From Haliea sp041746975 (GTDB taxonomy: Bacteria > Pseudomonadota > Gammaproteobacteria > Pseudomonadales > Halieaceae): DNA of 5,763 nucleotides. Within the stretch, counting starts at the first letter, position 1. Every line of letters starts with the position of its first letter. Where the stretch lies: the NCBI GenBank assembly GCA_041746975.1, contig JBGTGB010000162.1, forward strand, positions 1 to 5,763. The letters are read 5' to 3'. The notes beneath the pieces are model-generated. The model made no database searches, had not been told where the DNA came from, and worked only from the letters and a program-made list of their open reading frames with translations. Positions 5,588 to 5,763 of the stretch are shown here, in pieces. Position numbers and translations under genes: made by a program.

Positions 5588-5763
5588 CAGATCCAGACTC
5601 CAAGCCGGCATGCAAGGTGCAGCCATCGCCAGCCTGTGCCTGTTGCTGGCCGGCTGTCCCAGCGCCAGCAACCCTACCCAGCCGCAGTCCCAGCCCCCTG
5701 CGCCGCCGTCCGCACCGGGGGCGAGCACGCCCCCGCCCCCTTCCTCCGGCAGCAGCGGCAGCC
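5571..5763 (+). CDS. Putative lipoprotein with Pro/Ser-rich tail, 3'-truncated by the window edge
   Basis: From ATG 5571 the frame stays open to the end of the window (64 residues). The N-terminus has two arginines (R7, R9), a hydrophobic core (AAIASLCLLL) and a lipobox LAGC with the acylated cysteine at residue 29 (codon 5655-5657). The mature part begins PSASNPTQPQSQ and continues as a Pro/Ser/Gly-rich, probably disordered linker, a common tether between a lipid anchor and a folded domain. A shorter start at 5610 would leave the signal peptide without positive charge. The gene starts inside the 3' end of the TPR-like gene (17-bp overlap) without a strong ribosome binding site, which suggests translational coupling. 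The folded domain, if any, lies beyond the window, so no family can be named. The residue after the cysteine is Pro rather than Asp, giving no inner-membrane retention signal by the E. coli rule. Confidence 0.75.
   Translation, partial: MTVNPDRSRLQAGMQGAAIASLCLLLAGCPSASNPTQPQSQPPAPPSAPGASTPPPPSSGSSGS

Overview
The window looks like chromosomal DNA of a GC-rich gammaproteobacterium. PdxH and the gamma-glutamyltransferase both align closely to the E. coli enzymes as I remember them. The TPR-type secreted protein resembles proteins I associate with marine gammaproteobacteria of the Halieaceae/OM60 type; that placement is an inference. I see no tRNA, rRNA, CRISPR array, insertion sequence or phage gene, and base composition looks even throughout.

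Layout. (1) Bases 2-916, plus strand: the 3' three-quarters of a cinA gene with both the end of its MoCF-like domain and a complete PncC-type amidase domain. (2) Bases 917-2366, minus strand: a compact three-gene run read right to left: an unrecognised 101-residue protein, then pdxH (pyridoxamine 5'-phosphate oxidase, GTG start), then a lipocalin-like domain protein. Gaps are 27 and 22 bp, so one transcript is likely. Its last stop codon abuts the cinA stop, tail to tail with no spacer. (3) Bases 2367-2454: an 88-bp divergent intergenic region. (4) Bases 2455-4194, plus strand: ggt, a complete periplasmic gamma-glutamyltranspeptidase precursor with every key catalytic residue visible. (5) Bases 4195-4420: a 226-bp spacer with a plausible sigma-70 promoter and a perfect 7-bp inverted repeat that runs into the next gene's ribosome binding site. 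(6) Bases 4421-5587, plus strand: a secreted TPR-like protein with a TonB-C-like carboxyl domain. (7) From base 5571 to the window edge, overlapping by 17 bp: the start of a lipoprotein with a clear lipobox and a Pro/Ser/Gly-rich tail.

Functionally, most of the window is housekeeping: pyridine-nucleotide repair (cinA), vitamin B6 salvage (pdxH) and glutathione/gamma-glutamyl breakdown (ggt). The least described part is the right end, where a secreted TPR/TonB-C-like protein is translationally overlapped with a lipoprotein behind a structured leader. These two probably work together at the cell envelope, but the sequence does not say how. The 101-residue protein upstream of pdxH is the other unknown.
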